A stretch of 64,000 bases of DNA from Ignavibacteriales bacterium (lineage in GTDB: Bacteria; Bacteroidota; Ignavibacteria; Tepidaquicellales; Tepidaquicellaceae). The notes beneath the pieces were generated by a model, which was given only the letters and a program-made list of their open reading frames with translations, ran no database searches and was not told the DNA's origin. Both the position numbers and the translations under genes were made by a program. The DNA lies in assembly GCA_020635255.1 (NCBI GenBank), contig JACKAC010000001.1:1651501-1715500 (forward strand), read 5' to 3'. Shown here in pieces: positions 17,413 to 27,103 of this stretch (position 1 is its first letter; every line of letters starts with the position of its first letter).

Positions 17413-18336
17413 ATGAGAATAGTTTTCATGGGGACGCCGGAATTTGCTGTCCCCTCTTTAAATATTCTGCTTGAGAACGGATATGACGTCCCGGCGGTGG
17501 TGACTGTTCCCGACAAAAAGAAAGGACGCGGATTAAAAGAATCGTATTCCGACGTGAAAACATTTGCTTTGGAAAAAGGATTAAGGGTTCTTCAACCGGA
17601 GAAGCTTAAGGACGAAGAGTTCGTTAAACAGCTGACAGAAATACAGCCCGATCTGATCGTGGTCGTCGCGTTTAGAATACTGCCGAGAGAAGTTTACACG
17701 ATACCCAAACTGGGCTCGTTCAATTTGCACGCATCGCTCCTGCCAAAATACCGCGGCGCAGCACCGATAAACTGGGCTATAATCAACGGCGAAAAAGAGA
17801 GTGGTGTTACGACGTTCTTTTTGCAGGATAAAGTTGATACAGGAAATATAATACTCCAGAAAAAAGTAAGGATAGATGAAGATGAGACAGCTGGGACATT
17901 ACATGATAAGCTCTCATTCATTGGTGAGGAAGCGGTGCTGGAAACTGTGCAAAAAATAGAATCTGACAGTGTGCAGGTCAGCCCGCAGGATGATACACTT
18001 GCTTCACCCGCGCCGAAGATATTCAAAGAAGATTGTAAAATAGACTGGAGTCTGCCGGCGGAAAAGATTTACAATTTCATAAGGGGACTCTCCCCCTACC
18101 CTACCGCATGGACAACCCTCGATGGAGCGAACATGAAAATATACCTGGCGGGAATGACGGAAATGCAAAGCGACGGAGAGCCGGGATCAGTTCTTATAGA
18201 AGGAAAGAACATATTCGTAAACACGGCTGACAAGAAACTGGAGATAACTGAGCTTCAACTCGAAGGGAAAAAAAGAATATTTGCTTCAGATTTTATAAAT
18301 GGATTGAGAACGACTAAAGAATTGAGACTCAATTAA
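17413..18336 (+). CDS. fmt: Methionyl-tRNA formyltransferase
   Basis: 307 residues, usual length. The N-terminal Rossmann part starts MRIVFMGTPEFAVPSL; the folate-binding and catalytic region contains FNLHASLLPKYRGAAPINWA with the catalytic asparagine and histidine. The C-terminal OB-like domain that holds the tRNA follows from about residue 205. It formylates initiator Met-tRNA for translation start. Second gene of def-fmt. Its last 8 bases overlap the 3' end of the convergent gene 18329-18757. Confidence 0.97.
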   Translation: MRIVFMGTPEFAVPSLNILLENGYDVPAVVTVPDKKKGRGLKESYSDVKTFALEKGLRVLQPEKLKDEEFVKQLTEIQPDLIVVVAFRILPREVYTIPKLGSFNLHASLLPKYRGAAPINWAIINGEKESGVTTFFLQDKVDTGNIILQKKVRIDEDETAGTLHDKLSFIGEEAVLETVQKIESDSVQVSPQDDTLASPAPKIFKEDCKIDWSLPAEKIYNFIRGLSPYPTAWTTLDGANMKIYLAGMTEMQSDGEPGSVLIEGKNIFVNTADKKLEITELQLEGKKRIFASDFINGLRTTKELRLN

Positions 18337-18757
18337 CTTTCTCAATTCCCTGCCTTAAACTATCTGGTGTTTCCAATTCCTTCTTCAGAGAATCTATCAT
18401 AAATGAACTTGCTTCCAAAGTATTGCTTATCTTAGACAATGAATCATTAAGCTTCCCAACTGAATCATTCAAAGTCTTATTCTCGCTTATTAAAGTTAAT
18501 TTTTCCGCATAGCGTGCTTCGGCAAGTACAAGGCTAAGACTATCCTTTTGAGTTACGGTAAGACTCAATGAATCATTTTGAGCCGAAAGAGAATTATTGG
18601 TTCCTACCAATTCTATGGCAAAATAAGTCACAATTGCGCATACAACCACTGTGGGTATAATAAACATTAAAATACTTATTCTTTTACTGCTTTTATCTTT
18701 CTGGCTTAATAAAACTTCAAAGTCAGTCTTCGAATTATCATGATCTGGTTTATCCAT
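18329..18757 (-). CDS. Hypothetical single-pass membrane protein with coiled coil
   Basis: 142 residues. A 25-residue hydrophilic N-terminus is followed by one membrane helix (about 27-50) and a long serine-, leucine- and asparagine-rich coiled coil with a NDSLSLT-type repeat (NDSLSLT, KDSLSLV, NDSVGKL, NDSLSKI) on the outside. I do not recognise the family. Its ATG directly follows the TGA of the upstream gene (TGAATG), so the two are co-translated and probably act together. It converges with fmt and overlaps it by 8 bases. Confidence 0.72.
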   Translation of the reverse strand: MDKPDHDNSKTDFEVLLSQKDKSSKRISILMFIIPTVVVCAIVTYFAIELVGTNNSLSAQNDSLSLTVTQKDSLSLVLAEARYAEKLTLISENKTLNDSVGKLNDSLSKISNTLEASSFMIDSLKKELETPDSLRQGIEKVN

Positions 18758-19207
18758 TCAAGATACTCCTTCGATATTTTTAAAAAATGGGATCTCCTTT
18801 TTCTTTGAGATGAGTGCATAATTTTTCTTTTCAACATAATAAAAATATTGTTCTACCTTACTGTCTAATTCCCAAAATTTATCCTCGAAATTAGATTCGT
18901 CTTCCAGATGCTTCAATTGCAGAGCTTTCTTTTTATATAATGCAAAAACTGTTATCTGGTCGTTAAAATTAATTAATTTATGGACGTCGATAGCACTGGT
19001 AGAGGAGATGAAAACACTTACCATGAGTGAAGCGATTCTTGTGGTTCCGTTACCTTCAAATACAAAAACAATAACAGAAATCAAAACTGCGAGGCATATT
19101 TTTACAATTAAAAGATTGAAATAGAATTTCTTGTTGTTTATCCGGGAATTTAAAATGTCTTCGATCTGACTAACTAAAAAATCAATATTTTCAGCAGCAT
19201 TCTTCAA
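18758..19207 (-). CDS. Hypothetical two-helix membrane protein (SLATT-like layout)
   Basis: 149 residues. An amphipathic N-terminus (about 1-30) precedes two membrane helices (about 30-50 and 57-75) and a cytoplasmic helical tail. This layout recalls SLATT/DUF4231 proteins, which are thought to be membrane effectors in nucleotide-based defence, but I see no decisive motif, so this is a weak inference. No nucleotide-synthesising or sensor gene is next to it; the only partner is the coiled-coil protein directly downstream. Upstream, 165 bases to the next gene hold nothing I can name. Confidence 0.68.
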   Translation of the reverse strand: MKNAAENIDFLVSQIEDILNSRINNKKFYFNLLIVKICLAVLISVIVFVFEGNGTTRIASLMVSVFISSTSAIDVHKLINFNDQITVFALYKKKALQLKHLEDESNFEDKFWELDSKVEQYFYYVEKKNYALISKKKEIPFFKNIEGVS

Positions 19208-19372
19208 TTAATGGGGAGCATTAAATGAATAATTATTAAGAATAAAGTTAAGCTAAAAATATTAATTATTCAATTTAGTTCATCCTAAGAACATTACCTC
19301 TTATCAGTTGTATATTCATTTTCTCGAAGAAGGAGGAAGGAGAAATAAAATAAAACCTTTGACAGCGCAAAA

Positions 19373-20287
19373 TTATATCCTGTGCAGGAAGTGATGGTGT
19401 TTCCATTTTAAACCAACAATAAGCACACCTACAAGAATAAGGATCATCCCCATGTAGTCGAGCGGGTAAACCTTCTCACCGAAAAATATTCCAAGTAATA
19501 AGGCAACAAGCGAAGTATAGTAATTAGCCGTGCTGGCAAAGACAACGTTAGAGAGGAGTATCACCTTGTAATACATTACATAAGGTATCCCGGTAGATAT
19601 TGCGCCAAGTATTGCAGAATAGCCGAGATATTTCCACACGTCGGGGTGAGATGACATTACCACCGGAAAATCAGACGCGATAAGATAGATTATACATGCC
19701 GGAGCAATTACCACAAATGACGCGGCAACGATAAGGACGGCATCCACGTCAGCGAGTTTGGCTTTAATGATGTTTACGCTGAATGAGAAGAGGACCATTG
19801 CGGCGACAAGATACAATATGTAAAAATTAAAATCACCGAACCCGCCATCAGCACCGACAAATCCGATGATCATACACCCTGCAAACCCTATTAAAACGCC
19901 GGCAAGCTGTGTGATCTTCCACTCGATCTTAAATACCATCACTGCTACGAGGAAAGTGAGAGCCGGATTAAGAGACATAAGAACGCCCGCCATAGAACTT
20001 CTAATATGTGTCTGCCCGATCACATAAAGCAGAAACGGCGCAAGGAAACCCATGTAACCGGATATAAGAATATAGACCCATTTTTCTTTAGGGATCTTTC
20101 TGAAATGCGGAAAGAAGAAGAATGACAAAACTACCGCGGCAAAAAGCATCCGCAGACACGTTACGATGTAAGGAGAAAATACTTCGAGGCTTCTGGATGC
20201 GAGAAGAAAGGCGCTCCCCCATAGGGCAGAAAGCACTATCATTAATATCCACGCCTGTGCATCTGGAGAGGTGTCTTTTTCGGTCAT
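19373..20287 (-). CDS. DMT-superfamily (EamA) transporter
   Basis: 304 residues with ten predicted membrane helices in two EamA repeats (first repeat opening WILMIVLSALWGSAFLLASR, second near FNFYILYLVAAMVLFSF). Such proteins export metabolites or amino acids; the substrate cannot be told. It is one of three paralogues in a row. Its start overlaps the 3' end of the decayed copy at 20284-20798 by 4 bases (ATGA), so it was probably once the distal gene of a two-transporter operon. Confidence 0.9.
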   Translation of the reverse strand: MTEKDTSPDAQAWILMIVLSALWGSAFLLASRSLEVFSPYIVTCLRMLFAAVVLSFFFFPHFRKIPKEKWVYILISGYMGFLAPFLLYVIGQTHIRSSMAGVLMSLNPALTFLVAVMVFKIEWKITQLAGVLIGFAGCMIIGFVGADGGFGDFNFYILYLVAAMVLFSFSVNIIKAKLADVDAVLIVAASFVVIAPACIIYLIASDFPVVMSSHPDVWKYLGYSAILGAISTGIPYVMYYKVILLSNVVFASTANYYTSLVALLLGIFFGEKVYPLDYMGMILILVGVLIVGLKWKHHHFLHRI

Positions 20288-20798
20288 CTAAACTTTCGTA
20301 TGTTTTCGTAATGAGGAACGTCCTTTCTGCTCAGGCGGTCAACTAAAACAACACCGATAAGTATAAGCGCCATACTTATAAAATTCATCGGGAAAAGCTT
20401 TTCGCCATCGATAACGCCCCACATTACCGCAAAGAATGTAACAAGATAAAGTACCGTCGATGAAAATTCAATGCTGGTACGAAAGAGAAGCCTATTGTAG
20501 AGAACAACACCGGCCATCATTGAGACCGTGCCCAGGATAAAGATAGCCCCCAGCGCAAGCCAGAGTTCTTCAGCCGGGACGTGTTTTACATGCACAGGAT
20601 AATCAAATACGAAAAAATACATTATCATGACCGGGAAGAGAAAATATATTTTAATACAATAAGCTGGGTTGGGGTAAAGACCACCAATGCTTTTTTAACG
20701 AGGATGTAATCACTGCCCCATGCAAAAGCAATTACAACCAGTGAGATCCAGTCGATAAGTGTCGGATTACCGCCGGATGAAGATGTAGGAGTATTCAA
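20284..20798 (-). pseudogene. DMT (EamA) transporter with internal deletion and frameshift
   Basis: Two pieces of one EamA transporter remain. From a TTG at 20798 a frame runs 57 codons to a TGA at 20625-20627 and codes the N-terminus (DWISLVVIAFAWGSDYILVK ... LVVFTPTQL), matching the start of the intact paralogue at 20914-21813. From 20628 a second frame, shifted by one, codes only the last four helices (LWLALGAIFILG ... AVMWGVIDGEKLFP). Roughly 130 middle residues are missing at the junction. The reading order is intact, so a single deletion explains it. The 114-residue second piece could still be translated but cannot be a full transporter. Confidence 0.8.
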
Positions 20799-20913
20799 GA
20801 TTGTGATTCGTTAATTAATTAAAGATAACTTTAATTTTCCTCCAATTAAAGAATCACCTGACCTAATGCCGTGATATACAAAAATAGATTTTTAAGGATG
20901 ATATTGCAACTCT

Positions 20914-21813
20914 TTAATTACTTTGCCTGACCCTTCTATTTGTGAGATACACACCGAATATAATGAGCGCCATGCCGACAAAGTGAAGCGGGAAGATCTC
21001 TTCACCGTCTATGACGCCCCACAACACCGCAACAACCGGCATGAGGTAGGTTACCATCGATGCGAAGACGGGTCCTGTGTTTTGTATAAGACGGTTAAAG
21101 AAGAAAAGAGCTAACGCCGTCCCGGTAATACCGAGCAGAGCCACATAACCAAGCGCCTCCCACCCGCCCGGAGTCTCAGTGATAACCGTAACAAAATCCG
21201 TTGTGACAAGGTACACGATGGCAAACGGTCCTATGAACATCATGGCACATGATGTCATTAGTAATGAATCTATATCTGAGAGCTTAGATTTGATAAGGTT
21301 AATATTAATGCCGTAAAGTATCGTCGCAATAACAATTAGGATAACGTATAGATTGATATTGCCGAAACCGCCTGTGCTATTGACCATACTAAGACCTACA
21401 CAACCGAGAAACCCTAACATTATCCCGGTGATCTGCAAGCCGGTAACCTTTACACGGAAAGCCGTAACAGCGATCAGCAGGGTGAATAAAGGAGTAAGCG
21501 AATTAAAAATTCCGGCGAGAGAGCTGTTCACGTGAGTCTGGGCGAAAGCATATAAATAAGCCGGGAAGAAGTTACCTATCAATCCGGCAAGCAGAATTAT
21601 TTTGAGTTTTTTCCGGGGGATCTTTTTGAGATTAAACAGCGCAATCCACATCATGGTAATGAACGCGAAGCCTATCCTGAGTGATGCCATCTGCATCGGT
21701 TGAAACACAACAAGCCCTTTTTTCATGAGTATATATGAGCTACCCCAGACCACTGCAAGAACAAGCAGGGTGATCCAGGATGAGAGTGAATATTTATTTT
21801 CGGTATTACTCAT
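20914..21813 (-). CDS. DMT-superfamily (EamA) transporter
   Basis: 299 residues, ten membrane helices in two EamA repeats. The opening WITLLVLAVVWGSSYILMKK and the late VLWGVIDGEEIFPLHFVGMA closely match the two pieces of the decayed neighbour, so the pair arose by tandem duplication. Substrate unknown; family members move amino acids, nucleosides or other small metabolites out of the cell. It lies 74 bases downstream of the MsbA-like exporter gene on the same strand and could be co-transcribed with it. Confidence 0.92.
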   Translation of the reverse strand: MSNTENKYSLSSWITLLVLAVVWGSSYILMKKGLVVFQPMQMASLRIGFAFITMMWIALFNLKKIPRKKLKIILLAGLIGNFFPAYLYAFAQTHVNSSLAGIFNSLTPLFTLLIAVTAFRVKVTGLQITGIMLGFLGCVGLSMVNSTGGFGNINLYVILIVIATILYGININLIKSKLSDIDSLLMTSCAMMFIGPFAIVYLVTTDFVTVITETPGGWEALGYVALLGITGTALALFFFNRLIQNTGPVFASMVTYLMPVVAVLWGVIDGEEIFPLHFVGMALIIFGVYLTNRRVRQSN

Positions 21814-21887
21814 TTTTATTTAAGACAAATTAGACATCCCGGTGAATATCTTCCACCGTGAATTTAACAGGGAATTTTCGCGGTGAT

Positions 21888-23696
21888 CTAATTGAGGATG
21901 TTTTCTTCGGCAGCGGTAAACGGTTTACCGTTACCGGATTCCAATAACAGATCGGTTTTTCTCTCTCCTATCTGCTGACGCCACATAGCATAGTAAAGCC
22001 CTTTAAGCTCTAAGAGTTCATTGTGTTTGCCTGATTCAATAATACGGCCGCGCTCCAGAACATAAATCGTGTCTGCGTGCATTATCGTTGAAAGCCTGTG
22101 AGCGATCAGGATCGTAATGTGATCCTTACTTTCGGATACGTCCCGGATAGTTTTGCTTATCTCTTCTTCCGTAAGAGAATCAAGCGCCGACGTCGCTTCA
22201 TCAAACACAAGCAATGTCGGTTTGCGCAGTAAGGCACGCGCAATCGACAAACGTTGTTTTTCACCGCCGGAGACTTTAACCCCTCCTTCTCCTATTACAG
22301 TGTCCAGACCTTTATCTGCGCGGGCAAGGAGCGGCTGGCACGCGGCTTTTTTTAATACGTCCAGTATCTCTTCATCAGTAGCCTTCGGGTTCACAAAAAG
22401 AAGGTTTTCTCTTATTGTACCGGAAAATAACTGTGCGTCCTGTGTTACAAAGCCTATGTGCTCACGAAGGGTGTTCAGGTCGATCTCGTTTTGAGGTGTC
22501 CCGTTATAAAGGATATTCCCGGACATAGGATGATATAATCCAACGAGAAGCTTAACGAGGGTCGTTTTACCGGAGCCGGACGGACCTACAAAAGCTATAG
22601 TATGACCAATGCCGGTTTTGAAAGAAATATCCGTGAGAGCGTAATTAGTAGCTGAAAGATGTTTAAAGCTTACTTTATCGAACTCAAGATTATCGATGCT
22701 GTTTATCTCGACGGGGTCTTCCGGCTGGGGCTCGACAGGAGTATCCATGATCTTTTGGAAGTTCTCGAGCGAGACCTCCGTTTCACGGTACGTGTTAATT
22801 ATATCGCCAAGCATCTGCAGAGGACCAAAGATAAAGAAAGAATAAATGAACAGTGAGAAAAACTGTCCGAAGGTTATCTGCTGATCGAAAATAAGATAGA
22901 GCATCGCGAACAGGATGACGTTACGAAGAAGATTTACAACGGAGCCCTGTATGAAGCTGAGCGTGCGGATGAACTTTACTTTTTTCAGCTCGAGCCCAAG
23001 GATCTTCATCGTGGTGTTATTGAGCCGTTCTATCTCCTGGTTGGCAAGTCCTAAGCTTTTTACAAGCTCGATATTGCGAAGTGACTCTGTGGTCGAACCC
23101 GCGAGAGCGGTTGTCTCCGATACGATATTCTTTTGTACCCTTTTAATACGCCGGCTGAGAATGGAACTGAGCCAGCCTATAAGCGGAGCTGTAATAATAT
23201 ACAGCGGAACGATAACCCAGTGTATTGTAAATGAATATACAATAACGAAGATCAATCCCACGAGCGTCGTAAAAAGCGTATTTACGCCCATGGTGATAAG
23301 CTTTTCAACATCGGAGCGGACTTTTTGCAGGATGCCGAGCGTTTCACCGCTTCGCTGATCCTCGAAAACCTGGTACGGAAGCTGGAGCGAGTGCCTCAGT
23401 CCGTCGGAATAGATACGAGCGCCTAATTTCTGGGTTATTGTATTTACGTAGTAGTCCTGGAAGTTCTTTGCTATGCGGGACACCAAAGCCACACCTACAC
23501 CTGCAAGGAGGAGAAGCCCCACGCCCTTCCAGAACTGGTCGAATGTATATTGATCGAACTTTGTCGCGTAGTTATCTATGACGATCCTGAATATCCAGGG
23601 GTCGAGCAATGAGAAGACCTGGTTAACGGCTGCGAGAAACAATGCCAGGAAAACCAGCTTCCAGTAAAAGCCGAGATATTTATAAAGAATCTTCAT
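21888..23696 (-). CDS. ABC exporter, fused membrane and ATPase domains (MsbA-like)
   Basis: 602 residues. Six membrane helices occupy residues about 1-310. The ATPase domain has Walker A GPSGSGKTT at 371-379, signature VSGGEKQR at 475-482, Walker B LLVFDEATS at about 494-502 and an H-loop in IAHRLS. It would work as a homodimer to flip or export lipids, drugs or peptides; nothing in the sequence fixes the substrate. The C-terminus carries about 30 extra residues beyond the ATPase core. It stands upstream of the DMT transporter gene. Confidence 0.93.
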   Translation of the reverse strand: MKILYKYLGFYWKLVFLALFLAAVNQVFSLLDPWIFRIVIDNYATKFDQYTFDQFWKGVGLLLLAGVGVALVSRIAKNFQDYYVNTITQKLGARIYSDGLRHSLQLPYQVFEDQRSGETLGILQKVRSDVEKLITMGVNTLFTTLVGLIFVIVYSFTIHWVIVPLYIITAPLIGWLSSILSRRIKRVQKNIVSETTALAGSTTESLRNIELVKSLGLANQEIERLNNTTMKILGLELKKVKFIRTLSFIQGSVVNLLRNVILFAMLYLIFDQQITFGQFFSLFIYSFFIFGPLQMLGDIINTYRETEVSLENFQKIMDTPVEPQPEDPVEINSIDNLEFDKVSFKHLSATNYALTDISFKTGIGHTIAFVGPSGSGKTTLVKLLVGLYHPMSGNILYNGTPQNEIDLNTLREHIGFVTQDAQLFSGTIRENLLFVNPKATDEEILDVLKKAACQPLLARADKGLDTVIGEGGVKVSGGEKQRLSIARALLRKPTLLVFDEATSALDSLTEEEISKTIRDVSESKDHITILIAHRLSTIMHADTIYVLERGRIIESGKHNELLELKGLYYAMWRQQIGERKTDLLLESGNGKPFTAAEENILN

Positions 23697-23791
23697 TAAT
23701 TGGATGAAGTAAAATTAGGTGAATTATACGGTAGAAAATATGTAAAAGTTGGAGGATAAAATAAGTCACGGAGACACAGAGGGTACAGAGA

Positions 23792-24364
23792 TTATTGATT
23801 GAACTGAAAATAAAGGTAATCATAATTAACAGAATAGGAAGACGAACCATTTTTTTGGAGACTCCACACAACACTGTAAGCCCCGGCTCCATCACTTCCA
23901 TTCATAAAAACAAAAACCGATTCGGAATTATTACCCCAAAAAGCACCCATACTAGTAGGGTCAATTCTAGGGTTATAAAAATTCTTATATATATCAGGAT
24001 CGATATTGATTCGCTCATTATTAATCTTCAATAAAAATTTCTTTATTTGTTTTGCCGGAACATCCCCATCTGTTCCCCAAAAGTCTTTCCCATCAATCAA
24101 GCCTTCCCTGATATTGCTTATGTCGTGTGATGTCGTGTCAAAATATTCCAGAACGATAGTGAAAGAAAAATCATTCCCATTTTCCGATTTTTCAATTGTT
24201 ATCGAATCCAAAGGAGATTTATCTTCTGATAAATTTTCTTCCAGGTATTCTACCTCAGGATCGGGCAAAGCATCCTCCTTTGGCTCCGCATCTTCATTCT
24301 TCGATTGCCGGCATGAAGTTAAAAATAAAACCCAGATTATTGATAAAAAAATAAATTTATTCAT
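23792..24364 (-). CDS. Hypothetical lipoprotein
   Basis: 190 residues. The N-terminus is a lipoprotein signal with lipobox FLTSC (cysteine 18), followed by an acidic linker rich in Glu, Asp and Pro (about 20-50), and a folded domain to the end (FSFTIVLEYFDTTSHDI, DGAGAYSVVWSLQKNG). I do not recognise the family. Its ATG overlaps the rarA stop by 4 bases, so it is the last gene of the mgtC-rarA-lipoprotein operon, which is odd company for an envelope protein. Confidence 0.75.
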   Translation of the reverse strand: MNKFIFLSIIWVLFLTSCRQSKNEDAEPKEDALPDPEVEYLEENLSEDKSPLDSITIEKSENGNDFSFTIVLEYFDTTSHDISNIREGLIDGKDFWGTDGDVPAKQIKKFLLKINNERINIDPDIYKNFYNPRIDPTSMGAFWGNNSESVFVFMNGSDGAGAYSVVWSLQKNGSSSYSVNYDYLYFQFNQ

Positions 24365-25686
24365 TTTCTTCTTTTACTCCACAATTTTTTCAGGCGCTCA
24401 AGGAATTTGCTTTCCTTACCCGATTCTTTTGGTTCGTAATATATCGCATCCTTCAATTCCTCCGGCAGATACACCTGATCGACGAAGTTGTCCTCGAACT
24501 GGTGCGCGTATTTATAATCTTTTCCATAATCGAGGTCTTTCATTAGTTTGGTCGGGGCATTCCGTAAGTGCAGAGGAACACCGTAAGCGGGTTTATTTTC
24601 CACGTCTTCATTTGCGGCTTTTAGTGCCATATACGAAGCGTTGCTCTTATCACAGCTCGCGAGGTACGTCGCGGTCTGCGCCAGCACAAGTTGTCCCTCC
24701 GGCATACCTATGTATGTTATTGCCGTGAAACAACTTGTGGCAAGTGTGAGCGCGTATGGATCGGCATTCCCGATGTCTTCCGATGCGAGAATGACCATCC
24801 TTCGCGCGATAAACTTCGGATCTTCTCCGCCTTTAAGCATGCGGGACATCCAGTAGAGAGCAGCATCGGGATCACTGCCCCGGATACTTTTTATGAATGC
24901 GGAGATGATATTATAATGCTCTTCACGGTCTTTATCGTAACGGATGTATTTAGCTTGAAACGCTTCTTTTATTTTATCCGTAGTTATATGGACTTTACCT
25001 TCGCTATCGGGTGAAGAAAGTTTAACCGCAAGCTCCAGCCCGTTGAGTAGTTTCCGCGCATCTCCGCCGGACAGCCCGATGAGTGAATCCTTATCTTCTA
25101 CTGTAATGTCGAGCTTGCCCAGGGCTTCATCCTTTTCGAGAGCCTCATCTATTATCCGCGATAGATCATCCACGGAAAGCTCTTCCAGTACGTAAACCCT
25201 GCACCTCGAGAGAAGAGGTGAGATAACTTCGAATGAAGGATTCTCCGTCGTAGCGCCAATGAGAATAATAGTCCCCTGCTCCACACTGTGAAGAAGTGAG
25301 TCCTGCTGTGATTTATTAAAGCGGTGTATTTCGTCGATGAAAAGTATTGTCCTTTTGCCGGTACGCTCGAGGTTGTATTCGGCTTTTTCTATTGCGCTGC
25401 GGACGTCCTTTACTCCCGCGCTGACGGCTGAGAGCTGTATAAAATCTGCCTTTATCACGTGCGCGATAATTAGAGCCAGTGTGGTTTTTCCAACGCCGGG
25501 CGGTCCCCAGAATATCATCGAGACGAGTTCGCCCTTTTCCAGCATGGTGCGGATGGGTTTCCCTGCGCCAAGCAAGTGTGACTGCCCGAAGAAATCATCG
25601 AGCGAAGTCGGCCTCATTCGCTCCGCTAACGGACGGCTTTCTGCTTTTGCTTTCTTCTTATTTATTTCGTTTCCAAAAAGATCCAT
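24361..25686 (-). CDS. rarA: Replication-associated recombination protein A (RarA/MgsA)
   Basis: 441 residues, usual length. AAA+ core with Walker A GPPGVGKT at 61-68 and Walker B ILFIDEIHRFNKSQQD at about 114-129, sensor motif ATTENPSFEV, and the C-terminal MgsA tetramerisation region (YGVPLHLRNAPTKLMKDLDY). The N-terminus RMRPTSLDDFFGQSHLLG is characteristic. RarA acts at stalled replication forks with the clamp loader family. It starts 1 base after the stop of the MgtC-like gene and overlaps the lipoprotein gene by 4 bases. Confidence 0.96.
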   Translation of the reverse strand: MDLFGNEINKKKAKAESRPLAERMRPTSLDDFFGQSHLLGAGKPIRTMLEKGELVSMIFWGPPGVGKTTLALIIAHVIKADFIQLSAVSAGVKDVRSAIEKAEYNLERTGKRTILFIDEIHRFNKSQQDSLLHSVEQGTIILIGATTENPSFEVISPLLSRCRVYVLEELSVDDLSRIIDEALEKDEALGKLDITVEDKDSLIGLSGGDARKLLNGLELAVKLSSPDSEGKVHITTDKIKEAFQAKYIRYDKDREEHYNIISAFIKSIRGSDPDAALYWMSRMLKGGEDPKFIARRMVILASEDIGNADPYALTLATSCFTAITYIGMPEGQLVLAQTATYLASCDKSNASYMALKAANEDVENKPAYGVPLHLRNAPTKLMKDLDYGKDYKYAHQFEDNFVDQVYLPEELKDAIYYEPKESGKESKFLERLKKLWSKRRK

Positions 25687-25687
25687 A

Positions 25688-27010
25688 TTAAAAGAAGGCT
25701 CGTTTTATTACAACATATAATACAAAAGTTAAAAACACAGGGATAAATCCAATCGATGCATATTTTTTAAGCTCAGGCTTACCGAATATAAGACACATTG
25801 CATATTTAACCAGTGTATTGGAAGCGGCGGCAATAATTACCCCGGTGAAAGCGACGTTAATAGCCAGATTGACCCCGGCGAGGTTTGCCATAGATATAAC
25901 TACCGCGTCCACATCAGTCAGACCGGATATTGCGCTGACGGCATATATCGCCCCGGTTCCTATGTATTCCTTAGCCAGCCCGACCAGAAGCAATATCGAA
26001 ACGAAGACCGCTCCGAATTTCAGTGCTTCCGTAAGATTAAGCGGGTTCTTAGAAACAATTCCTCGTTCGGAATGAGTGACCTTGGAATTTCTTACGATAA
26101 GATAACCGATACCAATACCTATACCTGCAACAATTATCATCCCCGCAGCGCTCTGTTCAAAAAGTTCTTTATTCAAAATGTAGAGCAGGAACGCGATGCG
26201 AAGGAACATAATGGATGAAGCAACAATGACCGCGGCCGCCTGGTATGAAGGAACGCCCTTCCCGGCTTTGCTCTGGCGCGAGAAATGCCACGTTACAGCC
26301 GTGCTCGAAATAAATCCTCCGAGAATGCCCGTTAGGATCACACTCTTCCCTGTATTGATAAATTTACCAAGAAGATACCCGACGAAATTCAATCCTGTTA
26401 GAAGAACAATAATAAGACCGATCTTGAATGGATTAAGCACACCATCCGGTCCGTAATCTTCATCCGGCAAGAGCGGAAGCAACAGCGCCGCCATAATAAC
26501 GAATTGTATGATAGCGTGTATGTCTTTTTCCGTAAGCTTACCAATCGCTTTGTGGATGCGAAGCTTAAACGCGAGGGTGATCGTAAGAAACACTCCAATG
26601 CCTACTGCAAGCAAAGTATAATCAAGGTACACCATAGCACCGAGGAGATATGCAATGACGACGGAGAATTCTGAGGTAGTACCGGTATGTCCCAGCTTTG
26701 AATTCCTGTAGTAAAACATGCCAACATATACCAAAACAGCCACAAGTGTTACAAAAAAGAGCCAGATGGTTAACGAAGCCGAAAGGAACATTATAATATA
26801 GCCCAGTAAAGTAATGATCGGGTATGTCCTGATACCTGCCATGAGGAGGTTATCACTTCCAGTTCGCTCCTCTTTTTTATGTGAATATTCCCGCTCGAGT
26901 CCAATTAATATCCCGATCCCTACCGAAACGAGCATCCCAATAATGAGCTTTTGTGTATCATAGCCCGTCGGGATACTAACCTGCAAAAATATCAATAAAT
27001 GGGATATCAT
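25688..27010 (-). CDS. MgtC/SapB-type membrane protein with DUF4010 domain
   Basis: 440 residues, about twelve to thirteen membrane helices. Residues about 20-150 form an MgtC-like domain (GIGILIGLEREYSHK, AGIRTYPIITLLGY, GTTSEFSVVIAYLLGAMV), the rest a DUF4010 domain (LPLLPDEDYGPDGVLNPFKI, GGFISSTAVTWHFSRQSKAG, VSAISGLTDVDAVVISM). This long form is common in environmental bacteria; its role, perhaps in ion or cation homeostasis, is not known. First gene of the operon with rarA. It is divergent from the clpB-like gene, 93 bases away. Confidence 0.9.
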   Translation of the reverse strand: MISHLLIFLQVSIPTGYDTQKLIIGMLVSVGIGILIGLEREYSHKKEERTGSDNLLMAGIRTYPIITLLGYIIMFLSASLTIWLFFVTLVAVLVYVGMFYYRNSKLGHTGTTSEFSVVIAYLLGAMVYLDYTLLAVGIGVFLTITLAFKLRIHKAIGKLTEKDIHAIIQFVIMAALLLPLLPDEDYGPDGVLNPFKIGLIIVLLTGLNFVGYLLGKFINTGKSVILTGILGGFISSTAVTWHFSRQSKAGKGVPSYQAAAVIVASSIMFLRIAFLLYILNKELFEQSAAGMIIVAGIGIGIGYLIVRNSKVTHSERGIVSKNPLNLTEALKFGAVFVSILLLVGLAKEYIGTGAIYAVSAISGLTDVDAVVISMANLAGVNLAINVAFTGVIIAAASNTLVKYAMCLIFGKPELKKYASIGFIPVFLTFVLYVVIKRAFF

Positions 27011-27103
27011 TACTAAATTTACCTTAATTATAAGACTTATTACATAGAAATAAGTGTTTTAATTCATTAATTTAAAGAATTACGTTAAAAAAATGTGTAA
27101 AAA

